52,378 nucleotides of DNA from Levilactobacillus fujinensis (GCF_003946335.1 NZ_RHNX01000022.1:1-52378); one strand, 5' to 3'. Shown: positions 1-10,004, counted from the stretch's first letter. Notes: generated from the sequence alone by a model not told the origin. Translations and numbers: made by a program.

Positions 1-293
1 ATATCTGTCTAACTTTAGTTGAATCAATGAGCATCGTTGAACACCGCCTTAAGGACGGCATCCACAATATAGCCATTGGCTTTATTGTAGATGATGACTG
101 ACTTATTCTTGCCAATTTTTAGTTGGATTGCCCGGCTGGGAACAACTGTCGTTGTTCCAGCAGCCTCATGCGGCATTTTGATTTGAACGATATCTTGTTT
201 CTCCATAATAAAAACCTCACCAATTCTATTTGATGAGATAATCATATCGTGGATTTATTATCAATCATAGACGGTCAGTTATTAGGTGCTTAC
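1..293 (-). mobile_element. End of an IS66-like insertion sequence (continues off the window)
   Basis: On the minus strand the block starts with GTAAGCACCTAATAACTGAC at 293, followed by an untranslated leader and a small ORF with a good ribosome site. IS66-family ends begin with GTAA and are followed by a small first ORF, so this looks like one end of such an element reading out of the window. A second, diverged copy of the first ~65 bases lies at 459-525. The transposase itself is not visible, so the family assignment is inference. Confidence 0.5.
24..206 (-). CDS. Small protein, probable first ORF of an IS66-like element
   Basis: 60-aa ORF. The start was chosen at the ATG at 206 because a GAGG ribosome site lies about 10 bases upstream; an upstream in-frame start at 245 lacks one. 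The protein opens MEKQDIVQIKMP, has a basic middle (KIGKNKSVIIYN) and a short hydrophobic C-terminal segment (IVDAVLKAVF). I do not recognise a catalytic domain. Its position just inside an IS66-like terminus, and the size of IS66 accessory ORFs, suggest it is the accessory (TnpA-type) protein of that element. It could equally be a stand-alone small hypothetical protein. Confidence 0.45.
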   Translation of the reverse strand: MEKQDIVQIKMPHEAAGTTTVVPSRAIQLKIGKNKSVIIYNKANGYIVDAVLKAVFNDAH

Positions 294-387
294 TAAATAC
301 TAGCTAGTATCACAAGTATACTAGAATTTTTTCGCAGATTCGAGCGTTATGTTTTAGTGCGCCCAAATATTCTTTATTTCATATAAA

Positions 388-455
388 AGAGGCCCAATTC
401 GTAAATGAATTGAACCTCTGAAATTCCCTCCATCAACACCGGTTGACAAAGAGCC
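388..455 (-). mobile_element. Remnant of an ISL3-like insertion sequence end
   Basis: On the minus strand the block starts GGCTCTTTGTCAACCGGTG at 455, resembling the GGCTCTTTG-type inverted repeats of ISL3/IS1165-family elements of lactobacilli, and is followed by a hairpin with arms at 388-400 and 407-419 (AGAGG...CCTCT). No transposase remains. It abuts the second IS66-like end, so one element seems to have landed in or beside the other. Family assignment is from memory of terminal sequences. Confidence 0.4.
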
Positions 456-458
456 TTT

Positions 459-525
459 TATTTGATGAGGTAATCATATCGTGGATTTACCGCCAATCAT
501 AGACGGTCAGTTATTAGGTGTTTAC
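459..525 (-). repeat. Second copy of the IS66-like terminus (orphan end)
   Basis: This block repeats 227-293 in direct orientation with only a few substitutions (GTAAAC instead of GTAAGC at the tip, GGCGG instead of ATAAT in the middle). It ends after about 67 bases where the ISL3-like end begins. It lies only ~100 bp beyond the end of polysaccharide copy A, so it marks the left boundary of that copy. Confidence 0.7.
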
Positions 526-622
526 TATCATAGGACTAACTCCGATTGCTACTAAGATCACACTCAACGTTTTACCAATACCATCCACAAAATATTGTAG
601 TTTGGATTTTGATTAGCCTTCA

Positions 623-1594
623 CTAAAACGCCGATGGCAACGCAATCTTCCCTGTATCCTTATGGGAAAGTGCAAGCCCATCACGTACGAAATTAGTAAC
701 CCGTTGTAGTTCAGTCTTATTCATAACCTCAAGACTTTGACCATTAATCATCTTTCCAGTACCTTGCAGATGAGTCTGTTGAATTGAACCAGTAGCTGAA
801 CGATAATTTTTAACTAATGATGTCAAATCATCAAAGGACAAATCCGTCTGTACCTGCTTAGATAAGGAACTAATAAAGTCTTGGTTCAGCAATGTTGAAA
901 CTGAACCGCTTTGCTTAACTAGCGCTGTCAAGACCGCACGTTGTCGTGTCTGACGACCATAGTCTCCCTGTGGATCGTCATACCGCATTCGAGAATATGC
1001 TAGAGCCTTGCTACCATCCATATGAGTTTTGACACCTTTTTTAAACGTGTATCCTTCATAAGTAAAACTAAGAGTAGGCGTAACATCTACCCCCCCAATC
1101 TTATCAATTACTTTTTCCATGCCTCCCATATTAATCAGTGCATAGAAATCAATTGGTACATTTAACATGTCCTGAACTGTTATAATTGTAGTTTTTGCTT
1201 GCCCCCAAGCGTAAGCAGCATTAATCTTAGAGGGCGCTGCATCAGTAAATCCAGGAATACTGACAGCCGTGTCCCTTGGGATACTCGTCATTGTAGTCTT
1301 GTTATCCGATGGATTAACAGTAATAATCATCATACTGTCTGTCCGTCCCTTGTAACTACGACCCAAAGCACCAGTATCAGTTCCTAACAGTAAAATTGAA
1401 ATTGGTTTCTTCGCGCTTAGCTGACTGCTAACATCTCGTTCTTTAGTCATACCTGCTGATTTAAAACTGTTGTTCACTGAGCTCTTAATGCTTTGATAAC
1501 GGGTCATCCCATAAGCACCCGTTCCAATAAGTAATAACAGGATTACAATCAAAATTGTGTTTCGAACCTTATGTGTCTTTTTCCCATGTTGCAT
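623..1594 (-). CDS. LCP-family (LytR-CpsA-Psr) glycopolymer ligase, copy A
   Basis: 323-aa membrane-anchored LCP protein, predicted to transfer undecaprenyl-pyrophosphate-linked polysaccharide onto peptidoglycan outside the cell. A short basic N-terminus precedes one membrane segment (residues 11-30). The LCP core follows: GTDTG (71-75), RTDSMM (R84, D86), SIPRDT (R107, D108) and the Arg-rich segment SRMR...GRQTRQR (201-219), which binds the pyrophosphate lipid in this family. Start set at the ATG at 1594, matching copy B; a TTG 12 bases upstream is less likely. It is the last gene of operon copy A. Compared with copy B the protein ends three residues earlier, and no rho-independent terminator follows, because the downstream sequence has been replaced by IS remnants. 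Confidence 0.9.
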   Translation of the reverse strand: MQHGKKTHKVRNTILIVILLLLIGTGAYGMTRYQSIKSSVNNSFKSAGMTKERDVSSQLSAKKPISILLLGTDTGALGRSYKGRTDSMMIITVNPSDNKTTMTSIPRDTAVSIPGFTDAAPSKINAAYAWGQAKTTIITVQDMLNVPIDFYALINMGGMEKVIDKIGGVDVTPTLSFTYEGYTFKKGVKTHMDGSKALAYSRMRYDDPQGDYGRQTRQRAVLTALVKQSGSVSTLLNQDFISSLSKQVQTDLSFDDLTSLVKNYRSATGSIQQTHLQGTGKMINGQSLEVMNKTELQRVTNFVRDGLALSHKDTGKIALPSAF

Positions 1595-1643
1595 ACTACC
1601 ACTCAACCTTTCATACTCCCCAATAATGTGAACTAATCATATC

Positions 1644-2486
1644 TCACTTGATTTGTCGTTGAAACGCATGCAATGCGTCCTGCCACGAAATAATTTTAAA
1701 TCCCGTCGCTTTAGCTTTATCCAAATTCATTACAGAGTGCTTAGGACGATATGCTTTTTGTGGAAACTGCGTTGAATCGACCGCGTTAACTTTAACATCC
1801 TGATTCTTCAAAATTTCACACGCAAATTCATACCAAGAACAACTACCTTCATTTGATAATTGATACAATCCATAAGCGACTCTTTCATTGACACAATACA
1901 TCATAAATTCAGCAAGCGTCTTAGTCCAAGTAGGTCGACCTACTTGATCATTCACTACAGACAACTCATGATGTGTCTTAGCCAGATCTTGCATGGTATA
2001 CACAAAATTCTTACCATATTCACCAAACACCCATGACGTTCTTATAATATAATGCTTAGACACTGTTTCTTGAACAGCCCGTTCACCAGTAAGTTTTGCA
2101 CGTCCATACTCATTCTTAGGCTTTGGGGTGTCATCCTCCAAGTACTCCGCCAAATTGGTTCCATCAAATACATAGTCTGTACTGATATAAACTAAAGTCG
2201 CACCAATACTTTCAGTCGCATGTGCTAGGTTCTTAGTTCCTTGAACGTTAACCGTTTGGTTTACAGTTCTACCCGGCTCCTCTTCTGCAGCATCTACAGC
2301 TGTAAAGGCAGCACAGTCATAAACCACTTCTGGCTTCTCTTGATTAAAGAAACTAACTACCTGTTCCTTATCAGTGATATCCAACTGAGATGTATCTGTT
2401 GCCTTATAAACAATCCCATTAGCATCTAACAAGTGGCATAGCTCCGTACCAAGCTGGCCACTAGCCCCTGTTATCAAAATTTTCAT
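1644..2486 (-). CDS. rfbD: dTDP-4-dehydrorhamnose reductase, copy A
   Basis: 280-aa SDR-fold enzyme (RmlD) for the last step of dTDP-L-rhamnose synthesis: NAD(P)H reduction of dTDP-4-keto-rhamnose in the cytoplasm. The nucleotide-binding motif GASGQLG is at 7-13, the STDYVFDG segment at 102-109, and the catalytic Y127-x3-K131 in YGRAK. Start chosen at the ATG at 2486 (GGAG about 8 bases upstream, same start as copy B). It lies 49 bp before the LCP gene and 149 bp after rmlB, the largest gap in this part of the operon. AT-rich relative to its counterpart at 20286-21128. Confidence 0.93.
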   Translation of the reverse strand: MKILITGASGQLGTELCHLLDANGIVYKATDTSQLDITDKEQVVSFFNQEKPEVVYDCAAFTAVDAAEEEPGRTVNQTVNVQGTKNLAHATESIGATLVYISTDYVFDGTNLAEYLEDDTPKPKNEYGRAKLTGERAVQETVSKHYIIRTSWVFGEYGKNFVYTMQDLAKTHHELSVVNDQVGRPTWTKTLAEFMMYCVNERVAYGLYQLSNEGSCSWYEFACEILKNQDVKVNAVDSTQFPQKAYRPKHSVMNLDKAKATGFKIISWQDALHAFQRQIK

Positions 2487-2635
2487 TTTAATCACTCCAC
2501 TATTGTCAGCCTTGAATTATTGTGCTTTTCTTATCGGCTTCCCATTTGCGCATAAATAATTGAGCCCACTAACTTACTTCTAGCACGATATCAATCGGCT
2601 CAGGCACAATCTGCTTACAATTAGCATTTCGCAGC

Positions 2636-3676
<1,041 letters not shown>

Positions 3677-4258
3677 TTAAATTTCACCATAAACAAATGG
3701 ATTATTCTTCTCAAATTCAGCAAATGTTGGTTGATTGGCATCCTTCTCTGAAGTGATGGCCTGATCAAAATCAATTGGCCATTGAATTCCTAGCTCCGGC
3801 GTCTTAAATGAAAATCCGCCATCGGCTGCTGCGTCATAATAATTATCGCACTTATACAAGAAGTTAACATTATCCGTCAACGTTACAAATCCATGTGCAA
3901 AGCCCTTAGGAACTAATAATTGTCGATGATTGCTTGCAGAAATAATATACCCTTCCCATTGCTTATATGTAGGTGATCCTGCACGTACATCAACAATTAA
4001 ATCTAAAACAGCTCCTGAAACAACCCGAATCAGCTTAGTTTGTGCAGCCTTTCCTCGTTGAAAATGCAATCCACGTAGTACACCTGCATCAGCTGACAAA
4101 GATTGATTGTCTTGAATAAAATTAAAATTAATCCCAGCTTCTTTAAAATCACGATCTGAATAAGTTTCCGTGAAGAAACCACGCTTATCGCCAAAAATTG
4201 CTGGTTCGATGATCTTAACATCTTGTAATTTTGTTTCAGTTACCTTTAATTTTCCCAT
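3677..4258 (-). CDS. rfbC: dTDP-4-dehydrorhamnose 3,5-epimerase, copy A
   Basis: 193-aa cupin-fold epimerase (RmlC), step three of dTDP-rhamnose synthesis. The conserved catalytic residues are visible: H65 in LRGLHFQ, K75, D90 in LIVDVR and Y135 in FLYKCDNY; PKGFAHGF (117-124) is also a family signature. Good GGAG site before the ATG at 4258. The C-terminus ENNPFVYGEI is shared with copy B. 79 bp separate it from the upstream SGNH gene, against about 200 bp in copy B. Confidence 0.95.
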   Translation of the reverse strand: MGKLKVTETKLQDVKIIEPAIFGDKRGFFTETYSDRDFKEAGINFNFIQDNQSLSADAGVLRGLHFQRGKAAQTKLIRVVSGAVLDLIVDVRAGSPTYKQWEGYIISASNHRQLLVPKGFAHGFVTLTDNVNFLYKCDNYYDAAADGGFSFKTPELGIQWPIDFDQAITSEKDANQPTFAEFEKNNPFVYGEI

Positions 4259-4337
4259 ACAATCTCCTCCAATACCTTTTCATCATAGCACAGCTCCATA
4301 TGACACTAACATAATTTCAGAACTTAATAACCGAACC

Positions 4338-5081
4338 TTAAGCTCCTCCATTCTGTAAAATAAAAGCCGCAACTCGCAAGCCAATGATATGATACCCCTT
4401 CTTATTAGGATGCAGAACACCATCCCAAGTTAGTTGGTCCACATTATTTGCATTTATAACTGAGTCAGGTCGCCAATCCAAGGTCGGAACGTTACTTTTT
4501 TTATATACAGCCGCCAAATTATCACACAGTTCACTTTCAGTATAATTAGCCTTATTCTTAGTCTGCATAGCATCCCCAGCAGTATTCGCTGCAGGTACCG
4601 GAACGATAAATGCATTCTGTGGTAAAACCCCCAGTATTTTTACTTTCGGATATGTTCTTTGAATATACTGAATTGCCGCCAATAACTTTGCTGTAACCGT
4701 ATTTAATTCTGCATTGTCACTATAGTCATTAATGCCATAAGCCAGGACAACTGTGTGCACCCCTTTTAAATTATGCGTTTTTAATGCTGAAAGTAAGTCC
4801 CTATCAGAGTCGCCCGTGTTTTTACCACCGTCACGTCCATAGTTTTTTATTCTGACATTTAAGCTCTTTCCAACCCACCAAGGATAGCTTTTCTGTGCAT
4901 GTTGTCCGCCAGGTAGCAGCCCGGCAGTTATTGAATCGCCAAAAAAAGCAAGGGTCTCTTCTGGTGAAGTTGTCGTTGAATCTGAAGTTGTTCTTTTTTG
5001 AGTACATCCCGTAGAAGACAACAAAATGACAAGTACAGCAAGAAATGAGATAACAACGTTCCTATGCCTTAACATTTTCAT
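4338..5081 (-). CDS. SGNH/GDSL-family lipoprotein hydrolase or acyl transferase, copy A
   Basis: 247-aa exported SGNH protein. A signal peptide with a lipobox-like end (SSTGC, C26) suggests a membrane-tethered lipoprotein. All key blocks are present: GDS with nucleophile S50, GIND (N118) and DGVLH (D220, H224). The gene overlaps the upstream acyltransferase-3 gene by 20 bp. In OatA-type peptidoglycan O-acetyltransferases an AT3 membrane domain and an SGNH domain are fused; here the two parts are separate, translationally coupled genes. This suggests a split system that O-acylates the polysaccharide. A secreted esterase is the alternative. The start may be two codons further in, as in copy B. 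Confidence 0.85.
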   Translation of the reverse strand: MKMLRHRNVVISFLAVLVILLSSTGCTQKRTTSDSTTTSPEETLAFFGDSITAGLLPGGQHAQKSYPWWVGKSLNVRIKNYGRDGGKNTGDSDRDLLSALKTHNLKGVHTVVLAYGINDYSDNAELNTVTAKLLAAIQYIQRTYPKVKILGVLPQNAFIVPVPAANTAGDAMQTKNKANYTESELCDNLAAVYKKSNVPTLDWRPDSVINANNVDQLTWDGVLHPNKKGYHIIGLRVAAFILQNGGA

Positions 5082-6141
5082 TCACACCTTTCCTCTTTCT
5101 AAATGGGTATGCTCTATTAAGAAAGAGAGAGCGCACAACGGGAATGTGGGGTATCACTACTACTGCCAGAATAGGAATCATCATTCTATACAGAATGACC
5201 ATTATAATCTTTAAATATACATTAGTAGTAAACCCAGCCGCCATAATAAGAACCGGAACATTTGAATATATAAGATCAATACTGTAAAAACACAAAATAA
5301 TTATGGAATTTCTTCCCAAAAGGGCTAAAAACCTTGATGTTATCTTCAAGTGCTCTAATAACTGTGACACCTTGACAATCACAAACGTTCCTGCCACAGC
5401 ACTTACAATGGCTAAAAGACTATCTGGCGTTTTAAGTGACACCAAGCCAAAAGTCTGTTGCGTAGAGACTACAAACCAAATAATTAATGCCACCACAAAT
5501 AACTTTCCACTTTTCCATTCGAGTAGTTTTCCCTCCTTCGCCAAATATCCAATATACATAAACACTGACGCAAAGAGTGCAGAGTTGATAGACAATGGTA
5601 AAAGCCAATAAATACTAATAAGCCTACCTAACACCGCTAGTGTACAAAATATGAGCAATCGACTTATATTTTTTGACGGAGAATCTTGTGTCTTCACAAT
5701 TACAAAATTAAAAATTAATTCCGTAATTGCTAATGCCATCAAGAACCATATTGGACCTATAGCGAGAACGGTCGTTGAAAAGGGCATCCGAGGAGGAACG
5801 CCTACGCCATACAAAGTCATATTCAGTAGTGCCTTCACTGACGGAGGAAAGCCGATAGATAAAAACTTCGGAAAAAACTCTCTATATAGAAAAACTAATC
5901 CCATTAGTCCTGCAGTTGTATAGTATGGTAGTAGAATATTCGACCATGCCCCCCGTGCTTCCTTATCAAAAGTTTTCATATGATAAAGGTACCCACTAAA
6001 AATAAAAAAGATTGGCATATGAAAATTATAAATCATTCGTCCAAATGTTGAATCAGTATATTGATACAGTGAGTGCCCAATAATGACACATAGCATAGCA
6101 ATAGCACGTGCGATATCAATCCACATTATTCTTTTTTTCAC
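5062..6141 (-). CDS. Acyltransferase 3 family membrane protein, copy A
   Basis: 359-aa multi-spanning AT3 (OafA/YrhL-like) protein with about ten hydrophobic segments. The N-terminal signature is clear: WIDIARAIAMLCVIIGHS with the conserved H23, then NFHMPIFFIFSGY (39-51). AT3 proteins pass acyl groups, usually acetyl, across the membrane to a sugar acceptor. It lacks the C-terminal SGNH domain of OatA; the adjacent overlapping gene supplies that. Its start follows the GH43-like gene by 23 bp. Predicted to decorate the repeat unit or the finished polymer with O-acyl groups. Confidence 0.88.
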   Translation of the reverse strand: MKKRIMWIDIARAIAMLCVIIGHSLYQYTDSTFGRMIYNFHMPIFFIFSGYLYHMKTFDKEARGAWSNILLPYYTTAGLMGLVFLYREFFPKFLSIGFPPSVKALLNMTLYGVGVPPRMPFSTTVLAIGPIWFLMALAITELIFNFVIVKTQDSPSKNISRLLIFCTLAVLGRLISIYWLLPLSINSALFASVFMYIGYLAKEGKLLEWKSGKLFVVALIIWFVVSTQQTFGLVSLKTPDSLLAIVSAVAGTFVIVKVSQLLEHLKITSRFLALLGRNSIIILCFYSIDLIYSNVPVLIMAAGFTTNVYLKIIMVILYRMMIPILAVVVIPHIPVVRSLFLNRAYPFRKRKGVNENVKA

Positions 6142-6164
6142 TATCTCACCCTTTTTTACGTATT

Positions 6165-7286
6165 CTAACGTATTTCAAACACGCTAAAATGACGAATCAT
6201 AAAGTCAGCTTTCAGCGGATAACGTTTAGACACTACACGATTATTTTTAAAGATAACAGCTTGAACCCCATAAAATGTTTCATGTTTATTGTACAAATCG
6301 AAATATAGAAGATTTCCCTTTCTACGATATAATTCAGTTGGGCCTTCTGGTGTCTGTCCAGATTGAATAGGCAGCGTAACCGATTTAGTCCTTTTAAAAA
6401 CATTTCCATCGATTGATGTTGCTCTCACAATCCGATGCCGCTGTTCATCCTTAGCCCACAATTTATACACACCATGTTGATAAACCACATGTGGATCAAT
6501 TAGATTTGAAAAATCACCGTTTACTTTAATCTTTTGCAAATCACTCAATTCTCCAGTTTGAGAATTAAATGAATAGCTATATAACTGGAATGTTGACCCA
6601 TCTATAGAGTTTGAACTCACGACACGGTAGGCACCACTCTTCAGTCGATAAATTTCAGGAGCCCAAATTCTCTGAAATTGACTACCTAGATTAAAACCTG
6701 GATTAATGACATAATGCCATTTTTGAAAATTTGACGTCCACATGAGCCCTTCTGTATAAATAATCCACCATCGATTCCCAACCTTAGTTATATTCGGATC
6801 ACGGACAGCAATATTAGGGTAGTTTATAGCCAACCGAGTCCACTTGATACCATCATTAGATAGTAAAATACGTAGCCGATCCGTCTCACTAGTCAACTTC
6901 TTGTAATTTTGCTTATATCGACCCAAGCCCTTATTGAGTACTTGAAACGATGCCCCTATATAGTGATAATTAGCTATCTCTCGTTTCAATTGTTTGCTAT
7001 TTGCTGTTGGTTTATACCGAACGACGACTTTTCTTTTCTTAGTCTCAAACCTCTTTTTTGGCTTGAAACCAATCTTATACCCCGTTATAGAAAGCTGTTT
7101 TTGACTTAACCGGCTTCCAACTCTTCCCTCAATCACTTTTTTCGGCTGAATCTGAGTACCCAGCTGGTCCAACATCGTAACTTCAATTGTAGACTTCGGC
7201 CATACTAACCAAGCACAAACACCAATCAATATTAATGAACTCACTATCAGAATTGCTTTTCGCTTTAACTTCAAGTTAATGTTCAC
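6165..7286 (-). CDS. Membrane-anchored MucBP/GH43-like glycosidase with intact catalytic acids, copy A
   Basis: 373-aa protein with an N-terminal signal anchor (about 11-30), a MucBP-like beta domain (about 33-92: VTMLDQLGTQIQP ... GRVGS ... TGYKI ... VVVRYK), and a five-bladed-propeller domain resembling glycoside hydrolase family 43. The three acids expected of GH43 are present in order with plausible spacing: D163 in VRDPN (base), D264 in IDPHV (pKa modulator) and E314 in PEGPTEL (acid). APEIY (209-213) and WAKDEQRH (277-284) are also propeller-like. Predicted to act outside the cell on the polysaccharide; many GH43 enzymes cut furanosides and the locus encodes a galactofuranose pathway. 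Substrate is inference; a transglycosidase is possible. Confidence 0.72.
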   Translation of the reverse strand: MNINLKLKRKAILIVSSLILIGVCAWLVWPKSTIEVTMLDQLGTQIQPKKVIEGRVGSRLSQKQLSITGYKIGFKPKKRFETKKRKVVVRYKPTANSKQLKREIANYHYIGASFQVLNKGLGRYKQNYKKLTSETDRLRILLSNDGIKWTRLAINYPNIAVRDPNITKVGNRWWIIYTEGLMWTSNFQKWHYVINPGFNLGSQFQRIWAPEIYRLKSGAYRVVSSNSIDGSTFQLYSYSFNSQTGELSDLQKIKVNGDFSNLIDPHVVYQHGVYKLWAKDEQRHRIVRATSIDGNVFKRTKSVTLPIQSGQTPEGPTELYRRKGNLLYFDLYNKHETFYGVQAVIFKNNRVVSKRYPLKADFMIRHFSVFEIR

Positions 7287-8156
7287 CTACCCCTTTGGTA
7301 CAAAATGCAGGCCACTAAACGTCCCCTTTAAGACCGTCAAGCTTCTTCTGAAGCGATGATTAGGCGCAACAATAATTACTTTCAGGCTAACATACAAATC
7401 ACGCATAAAAGTTCTTAATGTTGTTATTCGACTTTTATGCTTACGACAAATGTACATTTCATTTCGATAGAGATAGTAATACCGTGAAATTCGACTAGCA
7501 TTATCTCGATATATTAAAGGAGCTTGATTACTAGCTGATTCATGTATCACTATTGCACCAGGAACATAATACCCATTTCCAACCTTGGCTAGACGTAATG
7601 TAAATTCTGTATCATCATGCCAAATAAAAAAGTCCTCAAAAGGCAATCCAACTCTGTTTACACGCGTTCGACTGAAAAATAACGATACAAAGCTTGCTTC
7701 ACGGACCTTGATGATTCCCTTCATTGTCGATTCTGACCAATCGTTAGCGATGGGAGGCACATTCATCGGGGAATTGTCTTTCCAGCGCACATTCGCTGTT
7801 AGAAAGCCAAAATTAGGTACTTGCTTACGGGCCTTGAGTAATTCCTCCAACGCTTTTTCTGTTGGAATAGTATCATCATCCATCACCCAAAAATACTCTG
7901 CTGAAGTTTCACTTATAGCTGAAGAAATTCCCCGTTTGAATCCACCTGCACCACCATAATTATTATCTAGTCGATGATAAATGAGCCGATCATCATCCAT
8001 ATGCTCAACAATATCTTGCGTGTCATCTGTACTATGATTGTCAACCACAAGAACATGCTCCACACTTACCGACTGACTCAGAATAGCATGTAAACATTTT
8101 TGTAGTAGTTTAACCCGGTTGTAGGTAACTACAACCGCACAAACTGAACTTTCCAC
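7287..8156 (-). CDS. GT2 glycosyltransferase, GlfT/rhamnosyltransferase-like, copy A
   Basis: 289-aa cytoplasmic inverting GT-A enzyme. CAVVVTYNR opens the fold (residues 6-14), the metal-binding MDDD lies at 92-95, and the NNYGGAGGFKRG segment at 65-76 is the kind seen in galactofuranosyltransferases (GlfT) and WbbL-type rhamnosyltransferases. With glf in the same operon, galactofuranose transfer is a reasonable guess. Start chosen as the GTG at 8156, preceded by GAAGGG and matching the ATG of copy B; an upstream ATG at 8174 would overlap rmlA by 14 bp. The stop abuts the start of the GH43-like gene directly. Confidence 0.85.
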   Translation of the reverse strand: MESSVCAVVVTYNRVKLLQKCLHAILSQSVSVEHVLVVDNHSTDDTQDIVEHMDDDRLIYHRLDNNYGGAGGFKRGISSAISETSAEYFWVMDDDTIPTEKALEELLKARKQVPNFGFLTANVRWKDNSPMNVPPIANDWSESTMKGIIKVREASFVSLFFSRTRVNRVGLPFEDFFIWHDDTEFTLRLAKVGNGYYVPGAIVIHESASNQAPLIYRDNASRISRYYYLYRNEMYICRKHKSRITTLRTFMRDLYVSLKVIIVAPNHRFRRSLTVLKGTFSGLHFVPKG

Positions 8157-8160
8157 AATA

Positions 8161-9036
8161 CTAAATCCCTTCATCCTTTAAAATTCTAATCAAATACTGC
8201 CCATAATCATTCTTATTGAACCGTTGGGCTAACGCTTCTAGTTGTTGTGCATCAATATAATGCATCCGATAAGCAACTTCTTCAATGGATGCAATCTTCA
8301 AATTCTGCCTACGCTGAATTGTAGAAATAAAGCTAGCAGCGGACAGTAGGGAATCGTGTGTCCCAGTATCTAACCATGCATAACCCCTACCCAGTAAAGT
8401 TACGTTCAACTCATGATGACTTAAATACCACTTGTTCACATCAGTAATTTCAAGTTCTCCACGACCTGAAGGCTGTATATTCTCAGCGATATCAACAACA
8501 TTGTGATCATAAAAGTACAATCCCGTTACTGCATAATTACTCTTAGGACTTTTTGGCTTTTCTTCAATAGAAACTACTTCATGCTTTTTATTAAAGCTCA
8601 CAACCCCAAACCGTTCTGGATCAGTCACTTGATAGCCTAAGACAGAAGCACCACTATCCAATTTTGCTGCCTTTTGTAATAACGTACTCAATCCACTACC
8701 ATAAAAGATATTATCTCCTAACACCAGACAAACGGAATCATTTCCGATAAACTTCCGACCGATAATGAAAGCTTCAGCCAAGCCATTGGGTTTTTCCTGA
8801 ACAGCATACTGCAGGTTAATTCCAATTTGACTACCATCACCTAACAATTTTCTAAATTGGTCTTGATCTTGGGGCCTAGTAATAATTAAAATATCACGAA
8901 TTCCGGCCAACATTAAAACAGAAAGTGGATAATAAATCATTGGTTTATCATACACAGGCACTAATTGCTTAGACACACCCAACGTGATTGGATAAAGTCT
9001 TGTACCGGACCCTCCGGCTAAAATAATTCCCTTCAT
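8161..9036 (-). CDS. rfbA: Glucose-1-phosphate thymidylyltransferase, copy A
   Basis: 291-aa RmlA that makes dTDP-glucose from glucose-1-phosphate and dTTP, the first step toward dTDP-rhamnose. The nucleotide-binding GGSGTRLYP (8-16) and [12 protein letters not shown] (21-32) motifs are present, with PNGLAEAF and [10 protein letters not shown] further on. Full length for class I RmlA. It is separated from rmlCBD by four genes, whereas many gene clusters keep rmlABCD together. 14 bp after the upstream GT2 gene. Confidence 0.95.
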   Translation of the reverse strand: MKGIILAGGSGTRLYPITLGVSKQLVPVYDKPMIYYPLSVLMLAGIRDILIITRPQDQDQFRKLLGDGSQIGINLQYAVQEKPNGLAEAFIIGRKFIGNDSVCLVLGDNIFYGSGLSTLLQKAAKLDSGASVLGYQVTDPERFGVVSFNKKHEVVSIEEKPKSPKSNYAVTGLYFYDHNVVDIAENIQPSGRGELEITDVNKWYLSHHELNVTLLGRGYAWLDTGTHDSLLSAASFISTIQRRQNLKIASIEEVAYRMHYIDAQQLEALAQRFNKNDYGQYLIRILKDEGI

Positions 9037-9050
9037 AACTAGTCTCCCCC

Positions 9051-10004
9051 TCAGATACTACTTTTCAAGCTTGAGTAATTAAGCATTATTTTTAAGATAA
9101 AGGACGTCGTCGCCAAGAAAGAATGCTTATAAATTCGATTTTTTTTGATTCGCCATAGCGACTTGAACAAAGATACCTTTCCCAGTTGCGATAAAGTTAT
9201 CAGTGTTTTTCTTTCCTCAATACTAAAATAATTACCATATTTCTTTAAAAGCTCTCTTGCCGTCAAAACTGTTGTCATTAATCGATTCTTTTCTGAAATA
9301 GAATTAAATCCTTTAATTTTTGCCATTTTGTTAGTGGTTGACCCCACAACATTGTTCCCATGTTGCCTATATAGCATAGTTGACGCTTTTATATAATCAA
9401 CATTACCAAACTGAGCTGCTATCAAACCTAACCACATATCATGCATACATGGGATACTTATTTGGTACTTAACTAAATCTCTCAACTTACGATTTATCAT
9501 TACTGTACAACCAGTAATGTCATTCGCTAAAAGTATTGACTGAACATCATCAAAGGCTGTTTTACTAAAACTGGGAGCAGATACCTCTAACTCCCTATCC
9601 GTCAATGATAAATTCGTATGCACTAAATTAGGTTCATGTTGATTTAACCGTTTCATAACTAGCAACGTCTTTTCAACCTTATCACTTAGCCAAAAATCAT
9701 CTTGATCCGAGAATAAATAGTAATTTGCATCGATTCTTGACAGCATCGTCATAAAAGACTCAGCTGGTCCTAAATTAACTGGCTTTTCCTCCTCGTACAA
9801 TACAATTCGATGATCATTTTTCATAAACTTACGAATAATATTTAATGTTTCATCAGTCGAACCGTCATCGCGTATATAAAGTGTCCATCCTTCATAACTT
9901 TGCTCACAAATAGATTCGATTTGTTGCTCAATAAAATCTGCTCCATTAAAAGTCGACATTAAGATAGCAACATTTTCTATACTTTTCAACTCACTCAACT
10001 CCAT
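9051..10004 (-). CDS. GT2 glycosyltransferase, rhamnosyltransferase-like, copy A
   Basis: 317-aa GT-A transferase. [10 protein letters not shown] (12-21), the DDGS motif (46-49) and SDQDDFW (99-105) are typical of RgpB/WapR-type rhamnosyltransferases of Gram-positive rhamnopolysaccharide loci. The C-terminal ~80 residues are basic and hydrophobic ([12 protein letters not shown]), consistent with membrane association. The ATG directly follows the stop of the GT4 gene, so translation is probably coupled. Acceptor and linkage cannot be read from sequence. Confidence 0.85.
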   Translation of the reverse strand: MELSELKSIENVAILMSTFNGADFIEQQIESICEQSYEGWTLYIRDDGSTDETLNIIRKFMKNDHRIVLYEEEKPVNLGPAESFMTMLSRIDANYYLFSDQDDFWLSDKVEKTLLVMKRLNQHEPNLVHTNLSLTDRELEVSAPSFSKTAFDDVQSILLANDITGCTVMINRKLRDLVKYQISIPCMHDMWLGLIAAQFGNVDYIKASTMLYRQHGNNVVGSTTNKMAKIKGFNSISEKNRLMTTVLTARELLKKYGNYFSIEERKTLITLSQLGKVSLFKSLWRIKKNRIYKHSFLATTSFILKIMLNYSSLKSSI

